This document shows, in pieces, positions 26,303-34,888 of a stretch of DNA of 64,000 bases. Below the pieces are notes generated by a model. The model ran no database searches. It saw only the letters and a list, made by a program, of their open reading frames with translations, and was not told the origin of the DNA. Each line of letters starts with the position of its first letter. Position 1 is the first letter of the stretch. Source of the DNA: Ewingella americana (GTDB taxonomy: Bacteria; Pseudomonadota; Gammaproteobacteria; Enterobacterales; Enterobacteriaceae); contig NZ_RCZD01000015.1 of NCBI RefSeq assembly GCF_006438725.1, positions 1 to 64,000 of the forward strand. Reading direction: 5' to 3'. The translations under genes and the position numbers were made by a program.

Positions 26303-28366
26303 CTACTTCTGCTTCATCTTCTGCAAAATCGGGCCGCACTGGTTCTGTTCGTTATCACTTGGAGAGATCAGCGCCAGCAACGCAGCGGCGGGGGCGACGA
26401 TGGCACCCAGCGCAACGGCGGCGGCACCGCGGGCAATAAGTGGCCCCGGTTTCACCCCGGCATCCGGGTTTTTATAGGTACCGCGCACGTAGAGCGGCGA
26501 ACGCAGGGTCAGAATACGCACGCCTTTGCTTTCAGGGTCAATCGTCAAATCCAGACGTTCGGTGGCCATATTGGTGGTACCGCTGATATTAATCACGGCG
26601 TTCTCGGTGTCGAACACAAACAGTCTTGGCGAGACCAGACCGTTTTTGACATTCACATCGGCCGCCGCACAGTTAATGGCCACTTCGTCATCACCAAACA
26701 GTTTTCCGACCACATAATTACCGACGTTAAGGCCGACAATTTCCATCAGCCCACGGCTGATCACCCCGTCATTAATCAACAGCTTCATATCACCGTTACT
26801 GCTACCGAGCAGTTCGGCCACCGAATTACCGGTCCCGGACAGCGTGGCGTCACCGTTCAAGTCCCCCAGACTGCGTTCCATCGACTGCACACTTGGCAGC
26901 AGTTGTTTCAGCTTCAGACCGCGCGCATGCATATCGACGCGGCCCTGCATCGGCGATTTATCCCCTTCCAGCCGCACAGTCGAATTGAGATTGCCACCTG
27001 CCACGCCAAAGCGCAGCGGGTCCATCAGGATCACGCCGTTAGTCAGTTTAAGGTGGGTACTCAGATCGCTTATCGGCAGGGATTTCCCGTGCTCAATGCG
27101 TTTGGCACTGAATTTCACGTCAGCATCCATCACATCCCAGCTCTTGGTATCAAATTTCTCAACCGGCAGAACTTTATCGGATGGCTGGCGGGTTTTCTCC
27201 TCACGCTTAGCCTTATCCTGGTTGGAATCTGCACCGATCAGCGGTGCAAGATCGGCGAAACGCAGCTGTTTTGATTCGACATTGCCGACCAGTGACGGGC
27301 GCGGTTTACTGGCGCGGTAGGTCAACGAACCATGAATATCGCTGTCGCCAATTTCACCGTTGAAGTTCTGATAGCGGTACACCGCGCCGTCTTTTTCATG
27401 CAATGTGGCGCTCAGGTGGCCGTCGGTGGAATATGGCGGCGTCTGCGGCAGCAGCACGCCAGTCAGGCCATAGAGGTCAGACAGCGTCTGCCCGGAGAAT
27501 TTGAGGCGCAAATCCAGTGCGCCAAGATTCATCGGATCCGTCAGCGTACCGGCTACCGCCACCCGGGTATCGCCAGAGCGCACATCAGCCTGCAACGGGA
27601 AGCGGGAGTTCGGGTCTTTCAGCGCCAATATGCCGCCGATTTTACCGCTGCCAGACAGCGGCTCACCGTTGTATTTGCCGTCCACCTTCCAGCCGAAGAC
27701 GTAATTCGGCGTTTTTCCATTGTCGGCCGTGGCTTTATCGCCTTTCTCACCAACCACTTCGGTGAAAGGTAACGGCTTACCCAGCGGGTCAATGACCGCG
27801 CGGAAATCCGCTTTCAGCGGTGCGTCTTTATAGTCAATCTGGCCCCGGTCAAATACGATATCGTTTAAGGTAAATGACCATGCAGAGGCCGGCTGGGACG
27901 GATCTTGGGTGTCGCTGTTCGCCAGATTGAAGGTCCAGTTATTTTTGCCATTTGCCAGGCGGAGCAATGATGCATTGGGCTGTTTCAGCCAGATACGCGG
28001 GATCAGCACCTCTTTATGCAATAACGCCAGTGGCGCAATACTCGCCTCTACGCGAGCCAGCGTGACCATCTGTGCATCTTTTTTGTCGCCCGGTACGTCT
28101 TGCGGATTACCCAACACGATGTCTTCTGCATGAATGTGTGGCCAGGGCACCCAGGCGCGCCAGCCGGCCTCATCTTTCTGGCGTGACCAGTCAACACCCA
28201 GATTGCCGCGAATGGCAAAGGGGCGATTAAGCTCAGTTGAGACTTTTTGATTGATGGTGGGTTTCAGGCGATTCCAGTCAAACATCGAAATGAAAATAAT
28301 GATGGCAATCAATATAATAACGATAATACCGGCCACCCAACTCACCACTTTACCTGTGCGTGTCAT
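26303..28366 (-). CDS. yhjG: AsmA-family protein YhjG
   Basis: From the ATG at 28366 the product has 687 residues. An N-terminal membrane helix (VVSWVAGIIVIILIAIIIFISMF) is followed by a long AsmA-type periplasmic beta-rich domain. It matches E. coli YhjG (691 residues) along its length. AsmA-like proteins are thought to form bridges or influence lipid transport between the two membranes. The chosen ATG has AGGA eight bases upstream. Seven further codons upstream would need a TTG start. It is a single gene, with pdeH on the same strand upstream. Confidence 0.9.
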   Translation of the reverse strand: MTRTGKVVSWVAGIIVIILIAIIIFISMFDWNRLKPTINQKVSTELNRPFAIRGNLGVDWSRQKDEAGWRAWVPWPHIHAEDIVLGNPQDVPGDKKDAQMVTLARVEASIAPLALLHKEVLIPRIWLKQPNASLLRLANGKNNWTFNLANSDTQDPSQPASAWSFTLNDIVFDRGQIDYKDAPLKADFRAVIDPLGKPLPFTEVVGEKGDKATADNGKTPNYVFGWKVDGKYNGEPLSGSGKIGGILALKDPNSRFPLQADVRSGDTRVAVAGTLTDPMNLGALDLRLKFSGQTLSDLYGLTGVLLPQTPPYSTDGHLSATLHEKDGAVYRYQNFNGEIGDSDIHGSLTYRASKPRPSLVGNVESKQLRFADLAPLIGADSNQDKAKREEKTRQPSDKVLPVEKFDTKSWDVMDADVKFSAKRIEHGKSLPISDLSTHLKLTNGVILMDPLRFGVAGGNLNSTVRLEGDKSPMQGRVDMHARGLKLKQLLPSVQSMERSLGDLNGDATLSGTGNSVAELLGSSNGDMKLLINDGVISRGLMEIVGLNVGNYVVGKLFGDDEVAINCAAADVNVKNGLVSPRLFVFDTENAVINISGTTNMATERLDLTIDPESKGVRILTLRSPLYVRGTYKNPDAGVKPGPLIARGAAAVALGAIVAPAAALLALISPSDNEQNQCGPILQKMKQK

Positions 28367-28472
28367 TAGCCTATTCCTATCAGACAATTAACTGATTAAT
28401 AGAGCTAACCATAGTTGAGTTTGCGGCAGCTTGCATAATGGGCAAGGGAAGGAAAAACGAGGCAGGGCGTGA

Positions 28473-29249
28473 TCAGTCCTCGAAATTTATGGGCAGTTTA
28501 TCCAGTAAATCGAAGGTCTTAGGGCGTGATAAGTAATAACCCTGCGCGGCCAGCGCATCGGAATCACGCACCATACACCACTCCTGTTCGGTTTCGACGC
28601 CCTCGATGATCACGCCTTTACTGTAGCGGTTCATCAGGGTAACCAGCGTATAGAACAGGCGGGAGCCCTCTTCACTTTGACGCAGCAAAATAAACAGATC
28701 GCGGGCAATCTTGATGTATTCGTAATGCCAGGTGGTGAACGAAGAGAAGTTGGCAATGCCCTGACCGAAATCATCAAGCCACAGACGGTCGGCCTGCTCA
28801 ATTTGCGACAGCGGGATGCTGAGGGCGTTTTCGGCGCTCTCTACCAGCTCGAAACGCACATAGGGCATGTTGTTGATCTGGCGCTTCAACGCACCATCGA
28901 CCTGTAAGGCTTCCAGCACCTGTCCATCCACATTGATGGAGGCCAGCAGGCTGTGATCGACAAACATTTCCTGCCACTGCTGTAACAGGTCCAGTTGCTC
29001 CTGAACGATCTGCACGCGCTTGCCTAAGGCAATGGCGACAAAGTAGTGTTCAGGGGAGACGAATTTCTGCGGCTCCGACGGGTGAAAAACACCGGTCAGT
29101 AGCTCAATACCCAGTAACTTCCCGGTAGTCCGGTAAATGGGCTGAAAACGGTACACCCTCTGGCATTGCCGCCAGTAAGACTGTGCCCGAACACGTTCAA
29201 TTACAGCGATAGAAGGCATCATCAGACCTAACATCATCTTTGTTATCAT
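28473..29249 (-). CDS. pdeH: EAL-domain cyclic-di-GMP phosphodiesterase PdeH (YhjH)
   Basis: The 258-residue protein is a stand-alone EAL domain. The motif is ELLTG (ExLxR-like start), with NVDGQ, FELVE, LDDFGQGIANF, YIKIARDLF and IIEGVETEQEW, the residues for metal binding and hydrolysis. It matches E. coli PdeH, the main phosphodiesterase that keeps c-di-GMP low in motile cells. Several ATG codons lie at the N-terminus (29249, 29237, 29234, 29222), so the exact start is uncertain. The FliA promoter about 140 bases upstream links expression to flagellar assembly. Its activity relieves YcgR braking and BcsA activation. Confidence 0.92.
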   Translation of the reverse strand: MITKMMLGLMMPSIAVIERVRAQSYWRQCQRVYRFQPIYRTTGKLLGIELLTGVFHPSEPQKFVSPEHYFVAIALGKRVQIVQEQLDLLQQWQEMFVDHSLLASINVDGQVLEALQVDGALKRQINNMPYVRFELVESAENALSIPLSQIEQADRLWLDDFGQGIANFSSFTTWHYEYIKIARDLFILLRQSEEGSRLFYTLVTLMNRYSKGVIIEGVETEQEWCMVRDSDALAAQGYYLSRPKTFDLLDKLPINFED

Positions 29250-29392
29250 ATTTTTTTGCCGCCATACTTTCTGCTGTCATACCCTTCACCGCTATACGCT
29301 TCGCCGTCATAAACGCGATAGGTCACTTGCGGCAAATATTTTGCGTGACTACACGGGTAGTCCGGCCCCCTGCAATTCTTTCGTAGTGATAT

Positions 29393-29419
29393 CTATCGGC
29401 GTTGCGCGAGGAAACTTTA
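29393..29419 (-). promoter_or_regulatory. FliA (sigma-28) promoter of pdeH
   Basis: On the minus strand TAAA and GCCGATAG are separated by exactly 15 bases, one mismatch from the sigma-28 consensus. The distance to the first pdeH ATG is about 140 bases, giving a long leader. Confidence 0.85.
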
Positions 29420-29543
29420 ATCACCGGTGGCGAGAGAGGGGAAATAGAGGGCACAAAATGTCTGGGTGGTGCGCTGGAAGTTCCGCCGGGCAAGCTTTAC
29501 AGTGAAAGACTCAATTGAACCTGTGATACATCTGGAGAAAACT

Positions 29544-29747
29544 ATGCCTTTCGTCAATATCAGAATTACCCGCGACGGTGCCACCGCTGAACAGAAAAAA
29601 GCGCTGATCGAGGGGGTAACCCAACTGCTGGTTGATACTCTGAACAAAAATCCGGCGACCACCACGGTGATCATCGATGAAGTGGATACCGATAACTGGG
29701 GTGTGGGCGGACGCACCGTGACTGACCTGCGCAGTGAAGCGAAGTAA
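29544..29747 (+). CDS. 4-oxalocrotonate tautomerase family protein
   Basis: The 67-residue protein begins Met-Pro (MPFVNIRITRDGATAEQKKALIEGVT). Removal of Met would expose the catalytic N-terminal proline of the tautomerase superfamily. Its size is typical for the hexameric short 4-OT type, and VIIDEVDTDNWGVGG matches the usual C-terminal strand. The frame runs 26 codons further upstream, but GGAG just before 29544 and the Met-Pro start decide the site. The physiological substrate is unknown. Confidence 0.88.
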   Translation: MPFVNIRITRDGATAEQKKALIEGVTQLLVDTLNKNPATTTVIIDEVDTDNWGVGGRTVTDLRSEAK

Positions 29748-29773
29748 GGGTCTGCGCCCCGGTTAAAGACATG

Positions 29774-29802
29774 GCGAAAGCTTGCAGGCTTTCGCTTTTT
29801 TT
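29774..29802 (+). terminator. rho-independent terminator after the tautomerase gene
   Basis: An eight-bp stem (GCGAAAGC and GCTTTCGC, six-base loop) is followed directly by seven T residues. Confidence 0.9.
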
Positions 29803-29841
29803 ATAAATTTTTTCCGCTTCTTCGATACGTCTCGTAAAAAA

Positions 29842-29860
29842 AATAAAACTGCGTTTTAAT
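29842..29860. promoter_or_regulatory. KdgR box in front of kdgK
   Basis: AATAAAACTGCGTTTTAAT is a 19-base palindrome that fits the KdgR operator pattern (AATRAAAY, three-base centre, GTTTYATT), with one deviation per arm at most. KdgR represses the ketogluconate/pectin catabolic genes, and kdgK is a classic target. Confidence 0.8.
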
Positions 29861-29948
29861 ACTATTGACTGCCCTGCATCTTGCGAAGAGACTAGGCGCA
29901 TCGTTTCGCTTACTCCATTTTCATTTCTCAAGACATAGGCCCGTTTCC

Positions 29949-30881
29949 ATGACCAGCAAAAACATTGCCGTTATCGGCGAGTGCATGATTGAATTGTCAC
30001 AGAAAGGCTCTTCCCTGCATCGTGGGTTTGGCGGTGACACTCTCAATACTTCGGTTTATATCGCCCGTCAGGTCCCTGAAGAGGCGCTCAAGGTGCATTA
30101 CGTTACGGCTCTTGGCACGGACAGCTTCAGTAATGAAATGCTGGCAGCCTGGCAGCAGGAAGGCGTACAGACCGATCTCATTCAACGTCTCGACGATAAA
30201 CTTCCCGGCCTCTATGTGATTGAAACGGACGACACCGGCGAACGCACATTCTATTACTGGCGCAATGACGCCGCCGCGCGTTACTGGCTCGACAGCCCGC
30301 AGTCAGCGGAGATTTGCCAAAAGCTGGCGGAGTTTGACTACCTGTATCTGAGCGGTATCAGTCTGGCCATTCTCAACGATGAGAGCCGTGAACGCCTGAT
30401 GGCACTGTTGCAGTCCTGCCGCGCACGCGGTGGCAAGGTGATTTTCGATAACAACTATCGCCCGCGCCTGTGGCCAAACAAAGAGAAAACACAAGCCGCG
30501 TATAACGCCATGCTTTCGTGTACTGACATCGCCTTCCTGACGCTGGACGATGAAGATATGTTGTGGGGTGCCAAGCCTTACGAAGAAGTGATTGCCCGTA
30601 CCCACGCGTTGGGGGTAAGCGAAGTGGTGATCAAGCGCGGAGCCGACAGCTGCATTGTGTCCGCCTCTGACGGCAAACAGTATGACGTTCCGGCGGTGAA
30701 AATGCCGAAAGAGAAAGTCATCGACACCACCGCCGCCGGTGACTCTTTCAGCGCCGGTTACCTCGCCGTCCGCCTGACCGGCGGCAGCGCCGAAGCAGCG
30801 GCTGTGCGCGGGCATCTGACTGCCAGTACAGTGATTCAGTATCGCGGGGCGATCATTCCCAGGAAAGCGATGGCTTTTTAA
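29949..30881 (+). CDS. kdgK: 2-dehydro-3-deoxygluconokinase
   Basis: The 310-residue protein is a PfkB-family sugar kinase matching KdgK, which makes 2-keto-3-deoxy-6-phosphogluconate for the Entner-Doudoroff aldolase. It starts KNIAVIGECMIELSQ and has the substrate loop GFGGDTLNTSVYIAR, FDNNYRPRLW and the ATP/anion-hole signature DTTAAGDSFSAGYLA with the catalytic Asp. The start at 29949 fits the family. The longer upstream frame runs through the promoter region. A KdgR operator lies 89 bases upstream. The order pdeH-kdgK-yhjJ is as in E. coli. Confidence 0.95.
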   Translation: MTSKNIAVIGECMIELSQKGSSLHRGFGGDTLNTSVYIARQVPEEALKVHYVTALGTDSFSNEMLAAWQQEGVQTDLIQRLDDKLPGLYVIETDDTGERTFYYWRNDAAARYWLDSPQSAEICQKLAEFDYLYLSGISLAILNDESRERLMALLQSCRARGGKVIFDNNYRPRLWPNKEKTQAAYNAMLSCTDIAFLTLDDEDMLWGAKPYEEVIARTHALGVSEVVIKRGADSCIVSASDGKQYDVPAVKMPKEKVIDTTAAGDSFSAGYLAVRLTGGSAEAAAVRGHLTASTVIQYRGAIIPRKAMAF

Positions 30882-30921
30882 AAAAGCTAAGGCAAAACCT
30901 TGGGCTGCCGCCCAAACCGGC

Positions 30922-30953
30922 CTAAAGAGGCGCCTATCGCCGCGCCTCTTTAG
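30922..30953. repeat. perfect 12-bp hairpin after kdgK
   Basis: CTAAAGAGGCGC and GCGCCTCTTTAG form a 12-bp stem with an eight-base loop, 41 bases after the kdgK stop. There is no T run. It may protect or end the kdgK mRNA and forms the outer edge of the long inverted repeat described next. Confidence 0.7.
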
Positions 30954-30959
30954 AATCTC

Positions 30960-31345
30960 CGGCTCTTTAACTGCGCGCTATCGCTGAATCGGGATGGCCG
31001 TGTTCCAGTTATCTCCGTGATAGCCGCAAAATGTCGCCGCTTAGGCGGTGCCTTCGCTGCGGGTTCGAGCCTCAGGTCTCGAACCCCTTGCTCAGCGCCA
31101 TTTTTGAATGCGGCCCACACTTTTTTAAAACATAAAAGCAGATCGGGTTTTGTTTTTAGTCTTCCATCTTTTGATTTACATAGCCGCTAAGGCGCAGTCA
31201 AAAATGGCACCGGATGAGAGGTTCGAGACCTGAGGCTCGAACCCGAAAGACGGGGACGGCGAAGCCGTGACATTTTGCGCCGTGAACGGAAGTGGCTGAA
31301 ACACGTGCCCTGCCAGCGGCGAAGCTGTCGGTGTTTCATGAAAAA
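30960..31345. repeat. long imperfect inverted repeat, arms of about 120-150 bases
   Basis: Two arms (about 30960-31115 and 31187-31345) are related in inverted orientation. The best match is a 25-base block, perfect in both arms, at 31061-31085 and 31220-31244. Each block is itself a hairpin with GGTTCGAG and CTCGAACC arms. Further matches are CGCAAAATGTC (31025-31035 and complement at 31269-31279), GCCATTTTTGA near the inner edges and a looser CGTGTTYCAG region further out. There are many substitutions elsewhere, so the element is old or has evolved by pairing changes. No transposase or coding frame is present. Confidence 0.75.
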
Positions 31346-31401
31346 GCGCGGAGTCCAGAGGCCTGCGGGTCTCTGGTCGGTGTGGGCCGACGCCCACGAC
31401 C

Positions 31402-31427
31402 TTGAATTTGAATTTGAATTTGAATTT
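31402..31427. repeat. hexanucleotide tandem repeat (GAATTT, four copies)
   Basis: Four consecutive GAATTT units lie 50 bases after the yhjJ stop (minus strand), just outside the long inverted repeat. The tract does not lie in a coding region. Confidence 0.85.
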
Positions 31428-31445
31428 AAAAGATTCGAAGGGGTA

Positions 31446-31465
31446 AAAGGGGCCAAAGCCCCTTT
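31446..31465. terminator. hairpin downstream of yhjJ
   Basis: AAAGGGGC and GCCCCTTT form an eight-bp stem with a CAAA loop, 10 bases after the yhjJ stop. On the minus strand it is followed by TACC, so only the T residues in the arm are available. It is a weak terminator. Confidence 0.6.
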
Positions 31466-31475
31466 ATCTACAACG

Positions 31476-32981
31476 TTATTGTGCTGGCGCCGCACCCGGC
31501 GCATTACTCACTGCATCAGCCGGAACCACCGCAGGCACCATGATTTGATCATAAGCTTCCTGCAGGGCTTTGGCGCTCATCTCAGGTTCGCCTTTCGGCT
31601 GGACCAGTAATAAGGCGGGATCGCGGGAAAGCTGCTGTTTCAGCTCCTGATTCAACACCGGCAAGGTCAGCGTAGACAGGAACTCCTGACGCAGCTTCTG
31701 ATATTGCTCCGGGGCGATATCCACGACGCCGTTTTGCTGTGAACGCAGTCGCTGGCTCATCAGCACGTCAGTATCAGTACGCGCGTAGGTGGCAAACAGT
31801 TTGCTGAGTTGATCCTTCTTCTTAGCAATCAGAGTGTCAAATTCTGCCTGCGACAGGCCGTTATTACGCACTTTGACCAACTCCTGCGCCAGGTTCTTCA
31901 GCGAGTCGAGCATCTTCTCCTGAGATGCATCCATACGGATGGCACACTGCGCACGCTGATACTGCACACGACAGTCAAAACTCAGATTAGATACCGGCTT
32001 CTCACCCGTTTTGGCTTCTTTGCCTTCCGCTGTCGTTTTTAAAGACTGCTGTAAATGCCAAAACAGCGCTTCACGCGCCAGATCGCTGCGCCAGTAATTA
32101 CTCAGCGCCTGCGAATCCTGAATGGGTTGCCACGGCATATCCCACAGCAGAGAGAGTTTGTCCTGCGTCAGCGAGTCGTCCATCAATGTCATGGCTTTTG
32201 GCGTTAAACCCGGCAACGTTGGCAGGGTCTGCGGCGTATGACGCGATCCTTTGAGCGCGGAGAACGTCTTGTTGATCTGCTCCATCATGCTACGGTTGTC
32301 AACATTCCCCACCACGTACAACGTCATGGCGTCAGGCGTGTACCACTGATGATAAAACTGGCTGAGTGCTTTGATATCAATAGGATGGGCGGGTAACTGG
32401 CTTGGGTCATGGCCGAGCAGCGTTGAGCCGGTCAGACGATAGCGCCACCAGGCATCTTTAGTGTCCGTTGGCAGCGCACCGATAGGGTCTTGCGACATAC
32501 GGGCGGCATTACCCACCGTTTCTTGATTAATCACCATTTTGCCACTGGTGGCGGCAAGCCAGGCCAGTGCTTCTTTTAACAGGTCAGGCCGGCCATTCGG
32601 CAGGCTGATGTTATACATGGTGAAATCATACGAGGTGATGGCCGGAGGCAGTGGCCGATCACTGTTGATGCTTTGCTGCCAGAATGACTGTAACTGAGAG
32701 CTACTGAAGCCTTCAGCATGGGTCAGAGCAATTCGGGGCAGAAAATGTGCGAAACCGGATTGCTGACTTGATTCAGCCAGAGAGCCAGTACCGACGATAA
32801 GACGTAATTCGATGCGATCGCTTGGACGTTGCGGCGTAGCCAGCATTTGCCAGGTAAAACCATTGTCTAATTTACCCTGCTGCCAGGCCGGATCAGGCTG
32901 TAATGCTTCAGCCTGTGCGTTGCCTGCGGCTGCTGCCAGCAGCAATCCACCAACGAGTAAACGAATTTTGGTGCCCTGCAT
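31476..32981 (-). CDS. yhjJ: M16-family peptidase homologue YhjJ, probably without activity
   Basis: From MQGTKIRLLV the product has 501 residues, with a signal peptide ending AQAEA, and matches E. coli YhjJ throughout (LQPDPAWQQG, TPQRPSD, YQRAQCAI, DIAPEQYQKLRQ). M16 enzymes need HxxEH for zinc binding. Here the equivalent place reads HFLPR in the stretch SGFAHFLPRIAL, so the Glu and second His are missing and the protein is unlikely to cleave peptides. It is periplasmic and its role is unknown. The frame runs 34 codons further upstream, but ATG 32981 has GGGG upstream and gives the proper leader. Confidence 0.92.
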   Translation of the reverse strand: MQGTKIRLLVGGLLLAAAAGNAQAEALQPDPAWQQGKLDNGFTWQMLATPQRPSDRIELRLIVGTGSLAESSQQSGFAHFLPRIALTHAEGFSSSQLQSFWQQSINSDRPLPPAITSYDFTMYNISLPNGRPDLLKEALAWLAATSGKMVINQETVGNAARMSQDPIGALPTDTKDAWWRYRLTGSTLLGHDPSQLPAHPIDIKALSQFYHQWYTPDAMTLYVVGNVDNRSMMEQINKTFSALKGSRHTPQTLPTLPGLTPKAMTLMDDSLTQDKLSLLWDMPWQPIQDSQALSNYWRSDLAREALFWHLQQSLKTTAEGKEAKTGEKPVSNLSFDCRVQYQRAQCAIRMDASQEKMLDSLKNLAQELVKVRNNGLSQAEFDTLIAKKKDQLSKLFATYARTDTDVLMSQRLRSQQNGVVDIAPEQYQKLRQEFLSTLTLPVLNQELKQQLSRDPALLLVQPKGEPEMSAKALQEAYDQIMVPAVVPADAVSNAPGAAPAQ

Positions 32982-33244
32982 GTGAACCCCTACGTAATGA
33001 CAATCCAATGTTCTGAGTGCTAGTCCTGCCGGCGTCTTTCGACCCACCCACAGGATATCAATGTGTAAAAACGAAGACGGCAAAGTTTAGCACTCTGTTA
33101 GACCGCACGTTTTTACCGATGTCACCGTTCTCACGAAATTTTTGTTGGAAATCACTACCGAAGGGACACCGGGGATAACACATTATGAAGATAATCCAAT
33201 GGTTACATCAAGCAACCGGTGGATTTATAGGAAAATTAGGCATG

Positions 33245-33280
33245 AAAAAGGCAGGATTCGGAAATTCCGACCTGCCTTTT
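33245..33280. terminator. terminator downstream of dctA
   Basis: AAAAGGCAGG and CCTGCCTTTT arms enclose a second small stem (TCGGAA, TTCCGA). On the minus strand five T residues follow. It lies 39 bases after the dctA stop and ends its transcript. Confidence 0.85.
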
Positions 33281-33318
33281 AACTCTTTTTAATCAATTTT
33301 TTAGAAGGACCTAATCTG

Positions 33319-34602
33319 TCAGGCTGATTTCTCAGCCACTGCCAGACCTTTCCGACCCGATAAAGTGGCTTTCAACTGACCTTCGTCCAGTTGATTGCAC
33401 CATTTTGCCACCACCACCGTCGCCACACCGTTACCCACCAGATTGGTTAAGGCACGGGCCTCGGACATGAAACGGTCAATCCCCAGAATCAGCGCCAGGC
33501 CGGCAACCGGAAGGTGGCCGACGGCAGAAAGGGTCGCCGCGAGGACGATGAAACCGCTGCCGGTCACGCCTGCGGCCCCTTTTGAGGAGAGTAACAGCAC
33601 CACCAGCAAGGTGATCTGATGCCAGATATCCATGTGGGTATTGGTCGCCTGCGCAATAAATACCGCCGCCATCGTGAGGTAAATCGAGGTGCCATCGAGG
33701 TTGAAAGAGTAACCGGTTGGAATAACCAGTCCCACCACCGATTTTTTACAACCCAGACGCTCCATTTTGTCGAGCATACGCGGCAAGACGGATTCAGATG
33801 AAGAGGTACCCAGAACAATCAGCAGCTCTTCTTTTATATAGGCAATAAATTTGAAGATACTGAAACCGGTGAAGCGGGCGATAAGCCCCAGCACCACCAC
33901 CACGAACAGCACGCAGGTCAGGTAGAAGCACAGGATAAGCTGACCCAGTTGCACCAGCGAACCCACGCCATATTTACCGATAGTAAACGCCATCGCACCG
34001 AAAGCACCCAGCGGGGCAAGGCGCATGATCATATTGATGATGCCGAAAATCACTTTCGCGAAGCTCTCGATGAAGTTGAAAACCAGCTGGCCTTTATCCC
34101 CAAGGCGATGAAGCGCAAAACCGAACAGAACCGCAAACATCAGCACTTGCAGGATGTTACCGCTGGCAAAGGCCCCGATCACGCTGCCGGGAATAATATC
34201 CAGCAGGAAAGGAACAATGCCCTGGCTTTGCGCCTGCTCGGCATACATCGCCACGGCTTTGGCATCCAGCGCGGCCGGATCGACATTCATCCCTGCGCCC
34301 GGTTGCACCACGTTGACGATAACCAGACCGATAATCAGCGCGATAGTACTGACGATTTCGAAATAGAGCAGAGCAATCGCGCCGGTACGACCCACGGCCT
34401 TCATGCTTTCCATACCGGCGATACCGGTAACGACGGTACAGAAGATCACAGGAGCGATGATCATCTTGATTAATTTAACAAAACCATCACCAAGAGGCTT
34501 CATTTGCGCACCCAGATCAGGGTAAAAGTGCCCCAATAAAACGCCCAACGTGATCGCCGTCAGCACCTGAAAATAAAGGCTTTTGAAGATATTCGTTTTC
34601 AT
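33319..34602 (-). CDS. dctA: C4-dicarboxylate:cation symporter DctA
   Basis: The 427-residue protein is a glutamate-transporter-fold (SDF/DAACS) symporter. It carries the serine-rich hairpin-2 region [20 protein letters not shown], the motif [22 protein letters not shown], and the C-terminal [15 protein letters not shown] with the conserved Asn. DctA imports succinate, fumarate, malate and aspartate in aerobic growth. Full length is 428 residues in E. coli. A palindrome near 34639-34664 may be a control site. Confidence 0.96.
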   Translation of the reverse strand: MKTNIFKSLYFQVLTAITLGVLLGHFYPDLGAQMKPLGDGFVKLIKMIIAPVIFCTVVTGIAGMESMKAVGRTGAIALLYFEIVSTIALIIGLVIVNVVQPGAGMNVDPAALDAKAVAMYAEQAQSQGIVPFLLDIIPGSVIGAFASGNILQVLMFAVLFGFALHRLGDKGQLVFNFIESFAKVIFGIINMIMRLAPLGAFGAMAFTIGKYGVGSLVQLGQLILCFYLTCVLFVVVVLGLIARFTGFSIFKFIAYIKEELLIVLGTSSSESVLPRMLDKMERLGCKKSVVGLVIPTGYSFNLDGTSIYLTMAAVFIAQATNTHMDIWHQITLLVVLLLSSKGAAGVTGSGFIVLAATLSAVGHLPVAGLALILGIDRFMSEARALTNLVGNGVATVVVAKWCNQLDEGQLKATLSGRKGLAVAEKSA

Positions 34603-34638
34603 TTATTGCCATCCTGTAGTGATACAACAACCCTACCT

Positions 34639-34664
34639 TCACTGTGGGTAATGCCCATAAGTGA
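34639..34664. promoter_or_regulatory. palindrome in the dctA leader
   Basis: TCACT and AGTGA arms enclose TGGG and CCCA arms in a nearly symmetric 26-base segment, 37 bases before the dctA start. The position suits an operator or a leader hairpin. I could not match it to DcuR or CRP with confidence. Confidence 0.4.
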
Positions 34665-34888
34665 TAGGCGGGAAAATAACACCGACATAACAAGATGGAA
34701 ATAATTTGTTTCGTTTTGCAATCCCTGTTGTTTTAAAACTAGAACTGAAAGCTTTCAGCAGAAAAGTAACAAGATGCGGGATACATCAAAACAGCAGTAA
34801 CGAAAGGGGAAATCCGTGGCGTCTGGCCCCGCCAGGCAGTGAAATACGGGGTGGGCGTCGGAAGGAAAATGACCTCAGGGTCACAGCA

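Noticed and set aside
26270-27274. A 334-codon frame antisense to yhjG
   Set aside because: It is His/Gln-rich out-of-frame sequence opposite a well-supported AsmA-family gene.
31055-31090. A GGTTCGAG...CTCGAACC segment that looks like a tRNA T arm
   Set aside because: No acceptor, D or anticodon arms can be built around either copy. The similarity is limited to the GGTTCGA word within a hairpin.
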